The notes beneath the pieces were generated by a model. The model was not told the origin of the DNA and ran no database searches. It saw only the letters and a list, made by a program, of their open reading frames with translations. Of a stretch of 64,000 bases of DNA, positions 57,401 through 64,000 are shown piece after piece (position 1 is the first letter of the stretch; the number at the start of each line of letters is the position of its first letter). The position numbers and the translations under genes are program-made. Source of the stretch: Micrasema longulum (lineage: Eukaryota > Arthropoda > Insecta > Trichoptera > Brachycentridae). The stretch covers positions 868,001 to 932,000 of the forward strand of contig JAGVSM010003414.1 of assembly GCA_022494885.1 (NCBI GenBank), read 5' to 3'.

Positions 57401-60400
57401 TTGTAATTTAGTATGGTAAAAATAAAAACTGACAAACCTGTTTTTTTTTTAAATCTAAATTGTCGATTTTTGGTGTTACTAATGCAAATATGAATATCGG
57501 TAGGCCGGAGTTAGTGCGCCCTGGGCAGGTAGTTGGATCTCCCCCGGCAACATCAGGAGGTGTGGCCACTAGTGTCATCAGAATATCTCCTCACACTACG
57601 CATCATTACCAGGTACCTATCTTTACCGTAAGCTCCCATGATTAAGACTTTTTTTAATTTATGTATAAAAAAAAATTAAAACCCGAATGGCAAAAAAAAT
57701 ACAGTAACAGAAATTCAATAAAAGAAAATTGATAAATGATGTAGGTAAATTCAATATAAAGATGGTATTCATATATTTTTTTAATGAAAAAGAATACAGT
57801 AAGTATATTTATTTTAACTGTGCATAATATTTAGTGCTGATAGGGCACTAATATTATCTACATAAATAAATCAAATTTATTTATTTTCTTTAATAAATGC
57901 ACACTAATGTAAAATTATTTTCATCATGTAAGGAATGTATATTTATAATAATTACTTTTTCAACATCATTTCAATATTTTATTTTGCTAGTAAAGTAAAA
58001 ATGAAAAGTATCCTCCCTCGCCTACAGAGGACATATTATTTCACAAAATGTATGGAACTGCAATTATCCTCAATTGAATCAGATACAAACATAATCTGCT
58101 CTTATTTGAAGAACTGATTGCTTATTTAAACAAACTTACAGATGGAGCAACGCCCTTTATCTATGTCCCAACCTCCTCCGCCCGCACCTCCGCCCCAGCC
58201 CCTCCTGCTGCAGCAAGCCCTCACCTTCTCCTCGGAACAAGAATCTCAGGACCTGCACAAGGAACTAAACAGAAATAAAGTCGACTATGTTCGCTGCTCT
58301 CAAGAAGATTCTGTCAAAGCCGAACATCCTCACCGGGACAATCCTCCTTCTGGGATGGATCTCAGGAACGCGTTACAGGACTACAATACTCTAAGATTTC
58401 AGACCAACGAACTCAACAACAACTCCAGAAATGGAGACATGAATGACTTTCGTTCCACCAACAACATTCATCATGGAACCAACAATAATTTAAGTGTAAA
58501 TTCCAACCTTAAAAACGCGTCAAATCATATTTTTAACAACGAAGAAATGTGGCAGAACGAACCAATTTTCATCTTCAAAGGAACGACGCAAATGTAACCA
58601 ATGAAATCATTCTCACATCTAATAATCCGAATGATCTCTCCACTCAAAGAAACAACGGAGATTACCGAACTGGTATACCCGATGATTACCCCCGTCTTAA
58701 TAATTCCGGAATCCATGAAAAAATCCTCGAAAACAACTTAAGAAACAATATATTAAATAATATGGAAAGACAAAATAGCTACCAAAATCATATCTCAATT
58801 CCTGACAGCAAAATGAACAGTCCTAATATTCCTATGGACATAGTGAAACCAAATAGTATCAGCAATCATGTGGATATTCACAGAACAAACAATAATATAG
58901 ATCAGAGGATTAACCATAAAATAGAAATTCGCACACCCAATGAAATGAGAATTTTAAAACCAGCTCCAATTCAGGCGCAGCAAATATCTTTATCTTCCGT
59001 ACAGACTGTAGACTCGTCATACGGGCAACCGACATTGTATATGATTCCCCAGAATTCGCAACATGATAAAAAATTTGTTATTATTAAAAGCGAGCCAATG
59101 GACACAATGCAGGTAAGATAATTTTTTATCACCGTATTAAATTTAAATTTTATAAACAATTTTTTAAAAATAGCCGAGTAAAACATCAATAATATTTATT
59201 ATTTATGCTTTATTAAGTTAGTTCATAACATTTTAAGAACTAATATAAACTTTTAATAATATTACAATTTTTTTATCAAAATTTCTCAATTACGTATTTT
59301 TTCAAATTAATTTTAAATATTTAAATTTTTTCTATTTCTTCAGGTAACTCATTGTACAGCTTCAAATGTTTGTTGCTAACCTTATAATTGTTCAAATAAT
59401 GGATTTTTTTAAAAAGTAGAGTCGAGCTCCAAAACGGTTCAATGGATTTCATTCAATCAAGGACAATATGATAGAAATTAATTATTTGAATTTGTTTCGA
59501 TTTAAATTTTTGTTGAAATCATGGATAAAAAAAGCAGATTTAAATAGCAATTTTTTTTAATGAATAGCAAATTTTTCTATTATTAATTTTCTCATTTTTA
59601 TTGACAAAAAAAATGTGTTTTAATATTAGCACTTTTTTTTTTTTTGATACCTATCCTATTCTTCCAGTAAGCCTTTATTTAAATTTAAAATAAAATGCCT
59701 GGGATTTTTATTTTCGTTTATCTAATAGTTTTTTTTTTATATTTAAATAAAAGTGCAAAAATATATATTGACAAAAACCAATACATTGGAATTTTTCGAC
59801 AATTTTTTATTACAATTTAAAGCATTTAAAAAATATTAACCTATCATACGAGTTAATATATACTATAAATACTTAGTTTCAGGATAAAACTGCCACATTA
59901 ATCAGAACATCAGGAGACACGCAGACTGTATTAAGCAGAACTGTTGGTGATTCAAGTGAACAGGTATTTTTTGTAAGAAACTTTCATTACTACCTATTTC
60001 TATATTTAAGTCATATTGGTTCATAGGTGAAAAAATCTGTTAATTTTTTAATTTTATGGGAGAAAGATTGCAAATATGCTATAGGTTGACGCATTTTTAC
60101 TCTCAGGTAAAACCTCATTTTTACATTCCTCAATTTTACATTTTCCCGCTTTTTACGCTCAAATGTTCAGGTCTAATTTTTCTTCATACAAATATTCACT
60201 ACAAATATCATTTTTTACAATTTTCATAAACCCTGGTTTTATGTTAAAAAAATTCTTGAAATAAATGTTAACATAAAAATACCGCACGCCACCGCGTGCT
60301 TCAAAACTGAAAAAAATAAGTAGAAAAACAAATCATAAATGATAAATTATTGTCTCAAACCAAGGCAAGTGCAATATAATTGACCTTTTTGTGTGTTTAA

Positions 60401-62454
60401 TTTAAAATGCTATTTTGGATTGAATTTTGATACATTTTCCAAACAAATCGGGTTGTGGTCCCGTGGCTAGTGTTGCAGACTCACGGATCAGAGGTCCGAG
60501 GTTCGATCCCCACTCCACCCCAACTTGATTTCCAATTTCTAATAGTGAGTTATTTACAACTTATTGAAAATAGGCAAATTCAAATTTAATTTCCTTACTA
60601 AGATTAATGGCCTTTATTTGAAGTATGTATTTGAATGCGACGTTACGTTTTGCAGCGTAACAGTATAAGCAATATGGTGGGAAGTGCAGTGATAGTACAC
60701 CCTAGTCAACTCCTGCCTGTGTTGCCACCACCTCAGCCACACACTCCAACTACACCACATTCAACCATTATTGGTAAGTCACATTCCGTCAGGGTTTGAA
60801 GGATATGAATCACTGATATCTATCACAATATATATATCATTATATTTACTGCTGGTATGCATCAATGATATTTTCAATTTAATGGGTATCTTTATTTTTA
60901 TGAGACATTCCCGCATTTCTCCGTGTTTACCTTTACGAAAATTCCCCGGGCACCATAAAGTCACATTTGTTGTGTATTGTGGACCGGAATGGGGAATTAT
61001 CCGGAGCAAGGAGAATAATGTGCAGCAATACTAGAGAGATACTTTTCATCCCGTGGCTTGATTCGCCCTACTGCGGGTTGCCCAAATGTGCTCCTCGTAC
61101 TGAACTTAGGTCATAGGCCCGGAAGCAGCGTATAATGCTCTGGCAAAAAGTACCTGGTCAGCACCACGCGAAGGAACTTATGAAGGGGTACTCTCAAAGG
61201 TTTGCTTTCGACCTGATAAACCTCAGCCGAAATCAAGTGAGGGTTATCACTGGAGTCCTCAAAAGGGCATTGCTAGAATTTCCATTACTCTTTTTCTTAC
61301 ATTGATTGTTATATCGTGGGATAATTACCGCAACTAGGTAACTTCAAAATCAGCATTTTTGAGTTACCCACTAAAACACATATTTGCATCTTCCTTCATG
61401 AATGTTATAAATAAACAAGTTGTGATTCAACAATGTTTTTAGTGTGTCCGAATGTTTGCAGACAGGCTGGATTTCCTCCCTAGGGAGTTATTTAGATCTA
61501 AATTTCTTGCAACAGAGAGGGAAAACAGAATCTCACCCACATGATAAAGGTTTCAGCTCTTTTACTTCACAAAAAGTTGAGGAAATGTGGATGTTTAAAC
61601 ATAAGCAGAATGGTGGATGTTACACAGTGTGTAAAGTGGCCAAGTCATAAACCCTGTAAATTCCTAGACTTCCACATTCCCTTCTCAAAATGTTTTCCCT
61701 TTCTGTTGCAACAAATTGAAATCGTGATTCATTCAAATCATATTATCATGATTAGAATGCATGAATTGTCTATTTGTAGCATTCATGGAGGAGTAACTCC
61801 CAAATGCTGATTATTAAATTACCAAGTTATAATACTTTCCCCGCGATATGTCACAAAGCACAAATATTAGGGCTACTAGACACTCCACCCTGATGCTGCA
61901 AAAGCAATTTAAAATTAACATGACTTACGGTCAAAGAGGATTGGTCTACTTCTCGATTAACGTGTACAACCTACTTCCATTGTCCATAAAGGCAATAAGT
62001 AAGTAAGGACTCTCACTGTAGAATTGCTATCAAGAAGTTGATAATGAAGGTAGGTTGCGCACGAATTGATGAGTGGATCAGGCCAAACATGTAAAAAAGT
62101 GTTTTTATTTTTAGTTTTACTTGTTGAATAAAAGTTAATATTAAAATTTTGTCTAATATGTATTTAGGGCATGTTTCAAAATCATGTAAAATGTTTCTCT
62201 CGGCCGGAACACCACAGTGAGGGAACACTAATTTTTATTTTTAAAAATGAATCCAAAAATTGTACAAGAATAAATTAAATATAATATGTGATGTTTTGTT
62301 CCAGTAAGTAATACAGGGCGGACAGTGTTTCCTTGGCAGAGCCTAGTGCCCATACTGGGCAGGGGAGGGGTGGGCTCCCCGCCGCCCTCGCCACCCCCAT
62401 CCGCACCCTCCCCAGATACCCCCTGTCACGTTAAAATAGAGGACGATATGCCTG
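38745..62454 (+). CDS. cic: Capicua long isoform, amino-terminal part (12 exons, open at the right)
   Basis: HMG-box transcriptional repressor that is switched off by receptor tyrosine kinase/ERK signalling. Exons seen: 38745-39446, 43647-43781, 45162-45357, 49322-49424, 53006-53230, 53934-54076, 55320-55521, 57504-57612, 58142-59112, 59883-59963, 60656-60773 and 62305-62454. Phases agree throughout, except for a frame break inside 58142-59112. Matches to CIC-L, in order: a Tudor-like amino domain, the RLLQPPW block, KKGDVV with [18 protein letters not shown] and [28 protein letters not shown] and the [10 protein letters not shown] ataxin-1-binding motif. The HMG box and C1 domain must lie to the right of the window. 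The start codon is uncertain: the first exon may be joined to upstream coding sequence, or ATG at 38835 may be used. Confidence 0.95.
39447..41329. other. cic intron A, first part: AT-rich, no gene
   Basis: A near-duplicate AAATAAAACATAGGTA block occurs at 40083 and 40331. There is no coding signal. Confidence 0.6.
41330..41600 (-). repeat. SINE family 1 copy, reverse, decayed head
   Basis: GCAACAGGCCAGGAGGCCCA at 41328 matches the SINE body at 20900. TACCAGTCCAGGGACCAATA and the following CACCTTTTTG are the reverse of the body seen at 48120-48170. The tRNA-like head near 41560 is hard to recognise. Confidence 0.65.
42750..43255 (+). mobile_element. Penelope-like element 3' fragment
   Basis: The + strand reads [33 protein letters not shown] and [19 protein letters not shown], the second half of a GIY-YIG domain, with stops and frame changes. 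It ends with TTGACAAAGAAGC, a hairpin and TTTGAAACCGGTC at 43230-43247, the same terminal motif as in the copy at 36535. Confidence 0.8.
43310..43380 (-). repeat. Dispersed repeat family A, short piece
   Basis: TTTCCTAGACTTCTGTATTC followed by CCTTCTCAAAAATGTTCC matches the end of the copies at 21590 and 61545. Confidence 0.55.
43647..43781 (+). CDS. cic: cic exon B
   Basis: Acceptor TGTTCAG|ATAACG, phase 0. It reads [20 protein letters not shown] and then [10 protein letters not shown], matching the SLRLLRPPW block of human CIC-L. The donor CAG|GTTACA is weaker than the others but keeps phase 0. Confidence 0.88.
43782..45161. other. cic intron B, no gene
   Basis: AT-rich. CAAATTTTGTTTGCAGAG occurs twice about 80 bases apart (near 44370 and 44450) with only small changes. 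Nothing else was recognised. Confidence 0.55.
45162..45357 (+). CDS. cic: cic exon C
   Basis: Acceptor TTAACTTGTAG|CCTTCG. It reads [20 protein letters not shown] and then an acidic end, [20 protein letters not shown]. The donor is GCGG|GTAATT, phase 1. The long open frame after 45357 is intron. Confidence 0.88.
45494..45695. repeat. Inverted repeat with arms of about 55 bases
   Basis: GACCACTTGAGTTTATTTTA on the left (from 45521) faces TAAAATAAACTCAAGCGGTC on the right. The arms extend through TTTTGTTCTTA and AGGAACAAAGTG. It lies shortly after cic exon C and could form a stem in the nascent transcript; it may be a small MITE. Confidence 0.7.
46220..47060 (+). mobile_element. LINE carboxy-terminal remnant with 3' hairpin
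   Basis: The + strand reads [36 protein letters not shown] and [20 protein letters not shown], with stops. This is the thumb and tail region of a CR1/jockey-type LINE. Near the end (46997-47016) AAGCCACAAAATGTGGCTT forms a perfect hairpin, as many LINE 3' ends do. Confidence 0.78.
47855..47935 (-). repeat. Dispersed repeat family A, decayed piece
   Basis: GTTTAAACATAAACAG, AACCAGCCAATGATA and ACAATTCCATATCG follow the order of the reverse copies at 21590 and 61545. Confidence 0.5.
48021..48285 (+). repeat. tRNA-headed SINE (family 1), best + strand copy
   Basis: Head GTCGGCCTCGTAGTGTAATG and GTCAGCGCG (A box), then GGTTCGATTCCCC (B box). The body is TCATAGTCCCTGGACTGGTA and CCTGAAGCGTAAGACTGATC. 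The tail is GATGATGATGATGATGATG. It has tRNA-like internal promoter boxes but no acceptor stem. Confidence 0.88.
48286..49321. other. cic intron C, last part: no feature recognised
   Basis: AT-rich sequence with only short chance open frames. Confidence 0.55.
49322..49424 (+). CDS. cic: cic exon D (serine-rich linker)
   Basis: Too short to show as an open frame of its own. Acceptor TTTTTTCTAG|AAGGCG. With the G of the previous exon it reads [20 protein letters not shown] and then [15 protein letters not shown]. The donor AAG|GTTATT is in phase 2. The TPR and PPTP sites could be proline-directed kinase targets, which is inference. Confidence 0.85.
50170..50340 (+). mobile_element. LINE fragment, 5' piece of a split copy
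   Basis: Reads [20 protein letters not shown] and [10 protein letters not shown] with a stop, then ATKAIVNA. The match resumes at about 52218 with [16 protein letters not shown]. The intervening 1.9 kb is a later insertion that itself contains the piggyBac element. Confidence 0.75.
50412..51656 (+). mobile_element. piggyBac element, internally deleted
   Basis: Left end CACATTGTCGTCGGG and right end, reversed, CACATTGTAGTCGGG, with the diagnostic TTAA on both sides (50408-50411, 51657-51660). Just inside the left end are two 12-base palindromes, CGGCATTTGCCG and CGGCAAATGCCG, each followed by TTTTT. At 1.25 kb it is about half the length of full piggyBac elements. Confidence 0.92.
50817..51494 (+). 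pseudogene. piggyBac transposase, amino-terminal part only
   Basis: 225 codons beginning [20 protein letters not shown], an acidic start usual in piggyBac proteins. Then [38 protein letters not shown] and [18 protein letters not shown] form the first half of the DDE_Tnp_1_7 domain. It ends [16 protein letters not shown] and TGA. The catalytic aspartates and the carboxy-terminal cysteine-rich domain are missing, so it cannot catalyse transposition. The frame is intact up to the deletion. Confidence 0.9.
52218..52815 (+). mobile_element. LINE fragment, 3' piece of the split copy
   Basis: After [20 protein letters not shown] and frame changes, an open frame of 89 codons (52418-52687) reads [20 protein letters not shown], and then [11 protein letters not shown], the final block. 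The tail has GTAAAGCGCCCTTGAGG and GGCACTATATAAAT followed by AT-rich repeats, as in the reverse copy at 20158. Confidence 0.85.
53006..53230 (+). CDS. cic: cic exon E: cysteine-rich CIC-L motif
   Basis: Acceptor CATTGCAG|ATCTCAG. It reads [40 protein letters not shown] and [15 protein letters not shown]. The cysteines and histidine (C-x4-C-C ... C-x2-H) suggest a small metal-binding fold. This is the most conserved CIC-L block upstream of the HMG box. The donor CAG|GTATTA is in phase 2. Confidence 0.95.
53484..53640 (+). repeat. SINE family 2 copy
   Basis: GGGTTGTGGTCCCATGGCTA, GTGTCGCGGACTCACG and TATAGTGAGTTATTTACAAC with GTTGAAAATGGCC. The B box region is deleted. Confidence 0.75.
53934..54076 (+). 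CDS. cic: cic exon F
   Basis: Acceptor TTGTATCTAG|AAGCAG. It reads [40 protein letters not shown] and [14 protein letters not shown] and the F-D/E-x-D-E-x-E-A-A-x-M-L pattern match human CIC-L. The donor CTCG|GTGAGT is in phase 1. Confidence 0.93.
54936..55125 (+). repeat. SINE family 2 head joined to a family 1 SINE
   Basis: GGGTTGCGGTCCTCCGGCTA and GTGTCGTAGACTCAC (family 2 head) lie 40 bases before CCACCTCGCAGTGTAGTGGT with B box GGTTCGATTTC (family 1 head). Confidence 0.7.
55122..55280 (+). repeat. SINE family 2 copy next to cic exon G
   Basis: TCGGGTTGTGGTCCCGCGAC, TGTTGCGGACTCACGGATCA, CCATTTTCTATTAGTGAGTT and ATGCCCCCAAAATTG. It ends about 40 bases before the exon G acceptor. Confidence 0.8.
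55320..55521 (+). CDS. cic: cic exon [11 protein letters not shown] and glycine-rich tract
   Basis: Acceptor TTGTTGTAG|TATCCC. It reads [18 protein letters not shown], then about 20 glycine-rich residues and a proline-rich end. [10 protein letters not shown] is shared with human CIC-L. The exon is strongly GC-rich against an AT-rich background. The donor ACG|GTGAGA is in phase 2. A SINE ends about 40 bases before the acceptor. Confidence 0.92.
55522..56900. other. cic intron G, first part: no gene
   Basis: AT-rich. CAGTGGCGTGTCC at 55614 looks like a lone hAT end, but no partner end was found. Nothing else was recognised. Confidence 0.5.
56930..57275 (-). mobile_element. LINE reverse-transcriptase tail
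   Basis: The minus strand reads [20 protein letters not shown] and KMNGN, then [10 protein letters not shown], resembling the GHVERM....RPKKTW end of RTE/R-class LINEs. It has stops. The long open frame on the opposite strand here is a shadow. Confidence 0.72.
57504..57612 (+). CDS. cic: cic exon H
   Basis: Acceptor ATATCGGTAG|GCCGGAG, with a good branch point (TTACTAATGC) about 25 bases upstream. With the two bases from exon G it reads [20 protein letters not shown] and [17 protein letters not shown]. The donor CAG|GTACCT is in phase 0. Phases fit on both sides. Confidence 0.82.
57613..58141. other. cic intron H, no feature recognised
   Basis: AT-rich, with no coding or repeat signal that I can name. 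Confidence 0.6.
58142..59112 (+). CDS. cic: cic exon I: proline- and asparagine-rich region with a frame break
   Basis: Acceptor ACTTACAG|ATGGAG, phase 0. The first frame reads [20 protein letters not shown] onward and ends at TAA, 58595-58597. The second, shifted frame is open from about 58535 and reads [20 protein letters not shown] to the donor CAG|GTAAGA at 59112, also phase 0. Both halves are N-rich and hydrophilic in the same style, and the neighbouring exons need both phases. One base seems lost (or two gained) between about 58535 and 58595; a 62-base intron at 58494-58555 would also restore the frame. The ATG at 58142 is internal or could start a shorter isoform. Confidence 0.85.
59113..59882. 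other. cic intron I, no feature recognised
   Basis: Very AT-rich with long A and T runs. Confidence 0.6.
59883..59963 (+). CDS. cic: cic exon J
   Basis: Acceptor TTAGTTTCAG|GATAAA, donor CAG|GTATTT, phase 0 at both ends. It reads [20 protein letters not shown] and VGDSSEQ. No domain is recognised; it is accepted because of the sites, the phase and the in-frame fit with exon K. Confidence 0.75.
60095..60425. mobile_element. Third copy of the CAGTAAAA MITE, reverse and truncated
   Basis: CAGGTAAAACCTCATTTTTA, then TTTTACATTTTCCCGCTTTT and TCTTCATACAAATATTC are the reverse of the right part of 9256-10275. The far end is missing. Confidence 0.72.
60446..60575 (+). repeat. SINE family 2, copy with intact B box
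   Basis: TCGGGTTGTGGTCCCGTGGC, TGTTGCAGACTCACGGATCA, B box AGGTTCGATCCCC, then TTCTAATAGTGAGTTATTTA. This copy shows that the family has a tRNA-like head. Confidence 0.85.
60656..60773 (+). CDS. cic: cic exon K
   Basis: Acceptor ACGTTTTGCAG|CGTAAC. It reads [20 protein letters not shown] and then [19 protein letters not shown]. The donor TTG|GTAAGT is in phase 1. Confidence 0.82.
61120..61275 (+). mobile_element. LINE ribonuclease H-region fragment
   Basis: Reads [20 protein letters not shown] and [20 protein letters not shown], resembling the end of the ribonuclease H domain of I/jockey/R1-type LINEs (LSRxQxRxxxGxLTGH). Confidence 0.65.
61545..61720 (-). repeat. Dispersed repeat family A, reverse copy
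   Basis: GTTTAAACATAAGCAGAATG, GTGGATGTTACACAGTGTGT, AAAGTGGCCAAG, CCTAGACTTCCACATTCCCT and CAAAATGTTTTCCC. One of the best copies. Confidence 0.78.
62305..62454 (+). CDS. cic: cic exon L: ataxin-1-binding FPW motif
   Basis: Acceptor TTTTGTTCCAG|TAAGTA. With the G of exon K it reads [20 protein letters not shown], then a proline-rich stretch and [10 protein letters not shown]. The VFPW.SLVP.L block matches the short CIC segment that binds the AXH domain of ataxin-1 and ataxin-1-like. In vertebrates it lies shortly before the HMG box, so the HMG exons should come next, beyond the window. The donor CCTG|GTAAAT is in phase 1. Confidence 0.93.
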
Positions 62455-62559
62455 GTAAATATCTTCTCTCCTACTACCAAGAATACCAATCATTACTATT
62501 ATAAAATATAACCTTTTTTATTAGTGTTACAAACATTTATTATATTTAAAGAACACGAC

Positions 62560-62735
62560 TATAGGCTCAGGAGAACACTCCTCCCATTCTCTGTTCTATT
62601 TAATTTTCTGCAGTATTGTTTTGCTTCCTCTTAGCATTTATAAATATTGTTTTGTTTGTTTCTGGCTATTATTACCTAAAACTCAAAATATGAGGAAAGA
62701 GTACTCCTCCCATCAACGGATGATATAAAACTATA
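62560..62735. repeat. Two copies of the CTCCTCCCATC block
   Basis: CAGGAGAACACTCCTCCCAT at 62569 and GAAAGAGTACTCCTCCCATC at 62695. The second continues AACGGATGATA, as at 12105. Confidence 0.5.
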
Positions 62736-62751
62736 TATCTGGTTTTTGGTA

Positions 62752-63570
62752 CTGTAATATGGGGTGAATAGAAACAAATTTAACATTCAAATGTTTATTT
62801 TTTTTTGTTTTTGAACAGATTTTTAATTTCATAACATAAAAAACCGTACACCTACTTGGACTTCTGTTTTTATTCAGCATATCGCTCTCACATGAGTCTT
62901 TCTTAATGTTTTATTATAAAATATGGCTTGTTGCTTTTCACCTCTTAAAATGGGTCAATAGCAACGCCATATGGTGTGAATGGAAATATTTAAAGATATT
63001 TTGATAATCATAAAAAATATTAACAAATTACAACAGGGATGGAGAACATTTTAGAGAAAGGAATATGAAAGTCTAGGCATTTCTTTTGTCTACAAACATT
63101 TGGACTAAATCAAAAAAAATATATTTCAAAAGAAAATAGTTTAAAAAAAAAAATTATCTCTTTAAAAATTAATGTTTTTTTTCATCCCACATTTCATTTT
63201 TATTCACCCCCTAGTCGTTTTTTTACTCACCCTAAATTCATAAAAAATCAAACATCACCTCTCATCATTTAGTGTAAATCCGATTTTATAATTTGTAGAT
63301 GTTAATCTAATAAATGGATTAAAGTAATAATTTGTTACATTCCATTGAATTATTCACCAACATAAAACCACCGACTTCTTATAGTAAATACAATTATAGC
63401 GAAAAGAGCAGGAAATTGCTTTTAGAAGTATTATTTTAATGTTGGCCGTCCAAAGGATACAACAGGAAAGTCTGCAATAATTTTAATGTGAGTCGCCTAA
63501 ATCAAAATTTGAAGTTTTACTAAAACCTGTTTCTTACCACCCCTTAGTTATGATTCACCCCATCTTAGGG
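62752..63570. mobile_element. Small TIR element with repeated GGGTGAAT motifs
   Basis: Left end CTGTAATATGGGGTGAATAG and right end, reversed, CCCTAAGATGGGGTGAATCA, with TA at both sides. Related motifs recur inside near 62948 (GGGTCAATAG), 62972 (GGTGTGAAT), 63183 (reverse of GTGGGATG), 63204 (ATTCACCCCC), 63227 (CTCACCCT) and 63536 (TACCACCCC). A diverged family A piece lies at 63025-63085. No coding sequence is seen. It lies in the last cic intron visible. Confidence 0.65.
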
Positions 63571-64000
63571 TATATACATGATAAATCCAAAAGTAAGTTT
63601 TTACAGGAGTATATTTTATCATGCTTGTACCAAATACAAACTAATTTATTTATTTATTTTTATTTTTATTTATTAAGGAAAAACAACAGTTGTTATATAA
63701 GAATACAAAATATAAAAAAATAGTACATACATTCAGTTAAAGTTTTTCGCAAATATAATGAGAGAACATGTTACACAGTAAAGAGAAAAATAATATATTA
63801 TATAAGACATGAGAAAAAAATAGCTCTTGTATATAAATAGAGTGGAGGAGTGTAAGAGAGGGATTTTCATAATATAGTTGACCAATTCAAAATTTTGAAA
63901 TCATAATAAAATAAACATAATTAAAGGAATATAAACTTATTACACTGACAAATAACATAATTTTTTTCGGGCAATAAATTATTAAAAAAATTAACTTGTC
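63571..64000. other. AT-rich intron sequence
   Basis: A T-rich (TTTAT)n tract at 63645-63680 is followed by A-rich DNA. It may be the reversed tail of a retroelement running off the window. Confidence 0.4.

Noticed and set aside
58142..58144. ATG at the start of cic exon I as the gene start
   Set aside because: It sits directly after an acceptor and is in phase with the upstream exons; an alternative short isoform is possible but not shown.
1..64000. CRISPR arrays, bacterial operons, riboswitches
   Set aside because: The window is clearly a eukaryotic chromosome; no regularly spaced short direct repeats with unique spacers were seen.

Overview
The window is eukaryotic, most likely an insect. 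It is AT-rich, with GT-AG introns of up to several kb, many transposon remnants and two genes typical of arthropod developmental control. The order cannot be fixed from the sequence. Both genes lie on the + strand. Positions 1-13213 hold the 3' part of trithorax (trx, the KMT2A/MLL1 orthologue): one exon of about 7.4 kb with two taspase-1 cleavage sites and a very large Q/N-rich region, then four small exons carrying the rest of the FYRC domain, the WDR5-binding Win motif and the complete SET and post-SET domains. The amino-terminal half (PHD fingers, bromodomain, FYRN) lies to the left of the window. Positions 38745-62454 hold twelve exons that encode the amino-terminal part of the long isoform of capicua (cic, CIC-L), ending with the ataxin-1-binding FPW motif. 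The HMG box and the rest lie to the right. A CpG-richer stretch at about 25850-26640 may be the cic promoter and a non-coding first exon. 

The 25.5 kb between the genes, and most introns, are filled with transposable elements, several nested. DNA transposons with visible ends: a 3.75-kb pogo-like element with a frameshifted transposase (27464-31213, TA duplication), a deleted relative (22645-24785), a deleted piggyBac (50412-51656, TTAA duplication), a non-autonomous hAT (36209-38092, 8-bp duplication) and several MITEs. Retroelements: LINE fragments at many places, two Penelope-like GIY-YIG remnants, two tRNA-headed SINE families, and a 600-bp foldback whose arms each carry what looks like a hammerhead ribozyme core. 

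trx writes H3K4 methylation with WDR5 and the COMPASS complex. Capicua is an HMG-box repressor controlled by receptor tyrosine kinase and ERK signalling. They are neighbours here but belong to different pathways. The observations most worth checking are: the hammerhead-like motif shared by the Penelope remnants and the foldback; three separate TIR elements that each repeat their own terminal motif many times; a reading-frame break inside cic exon 9; and an insertion in the trx SET domain.
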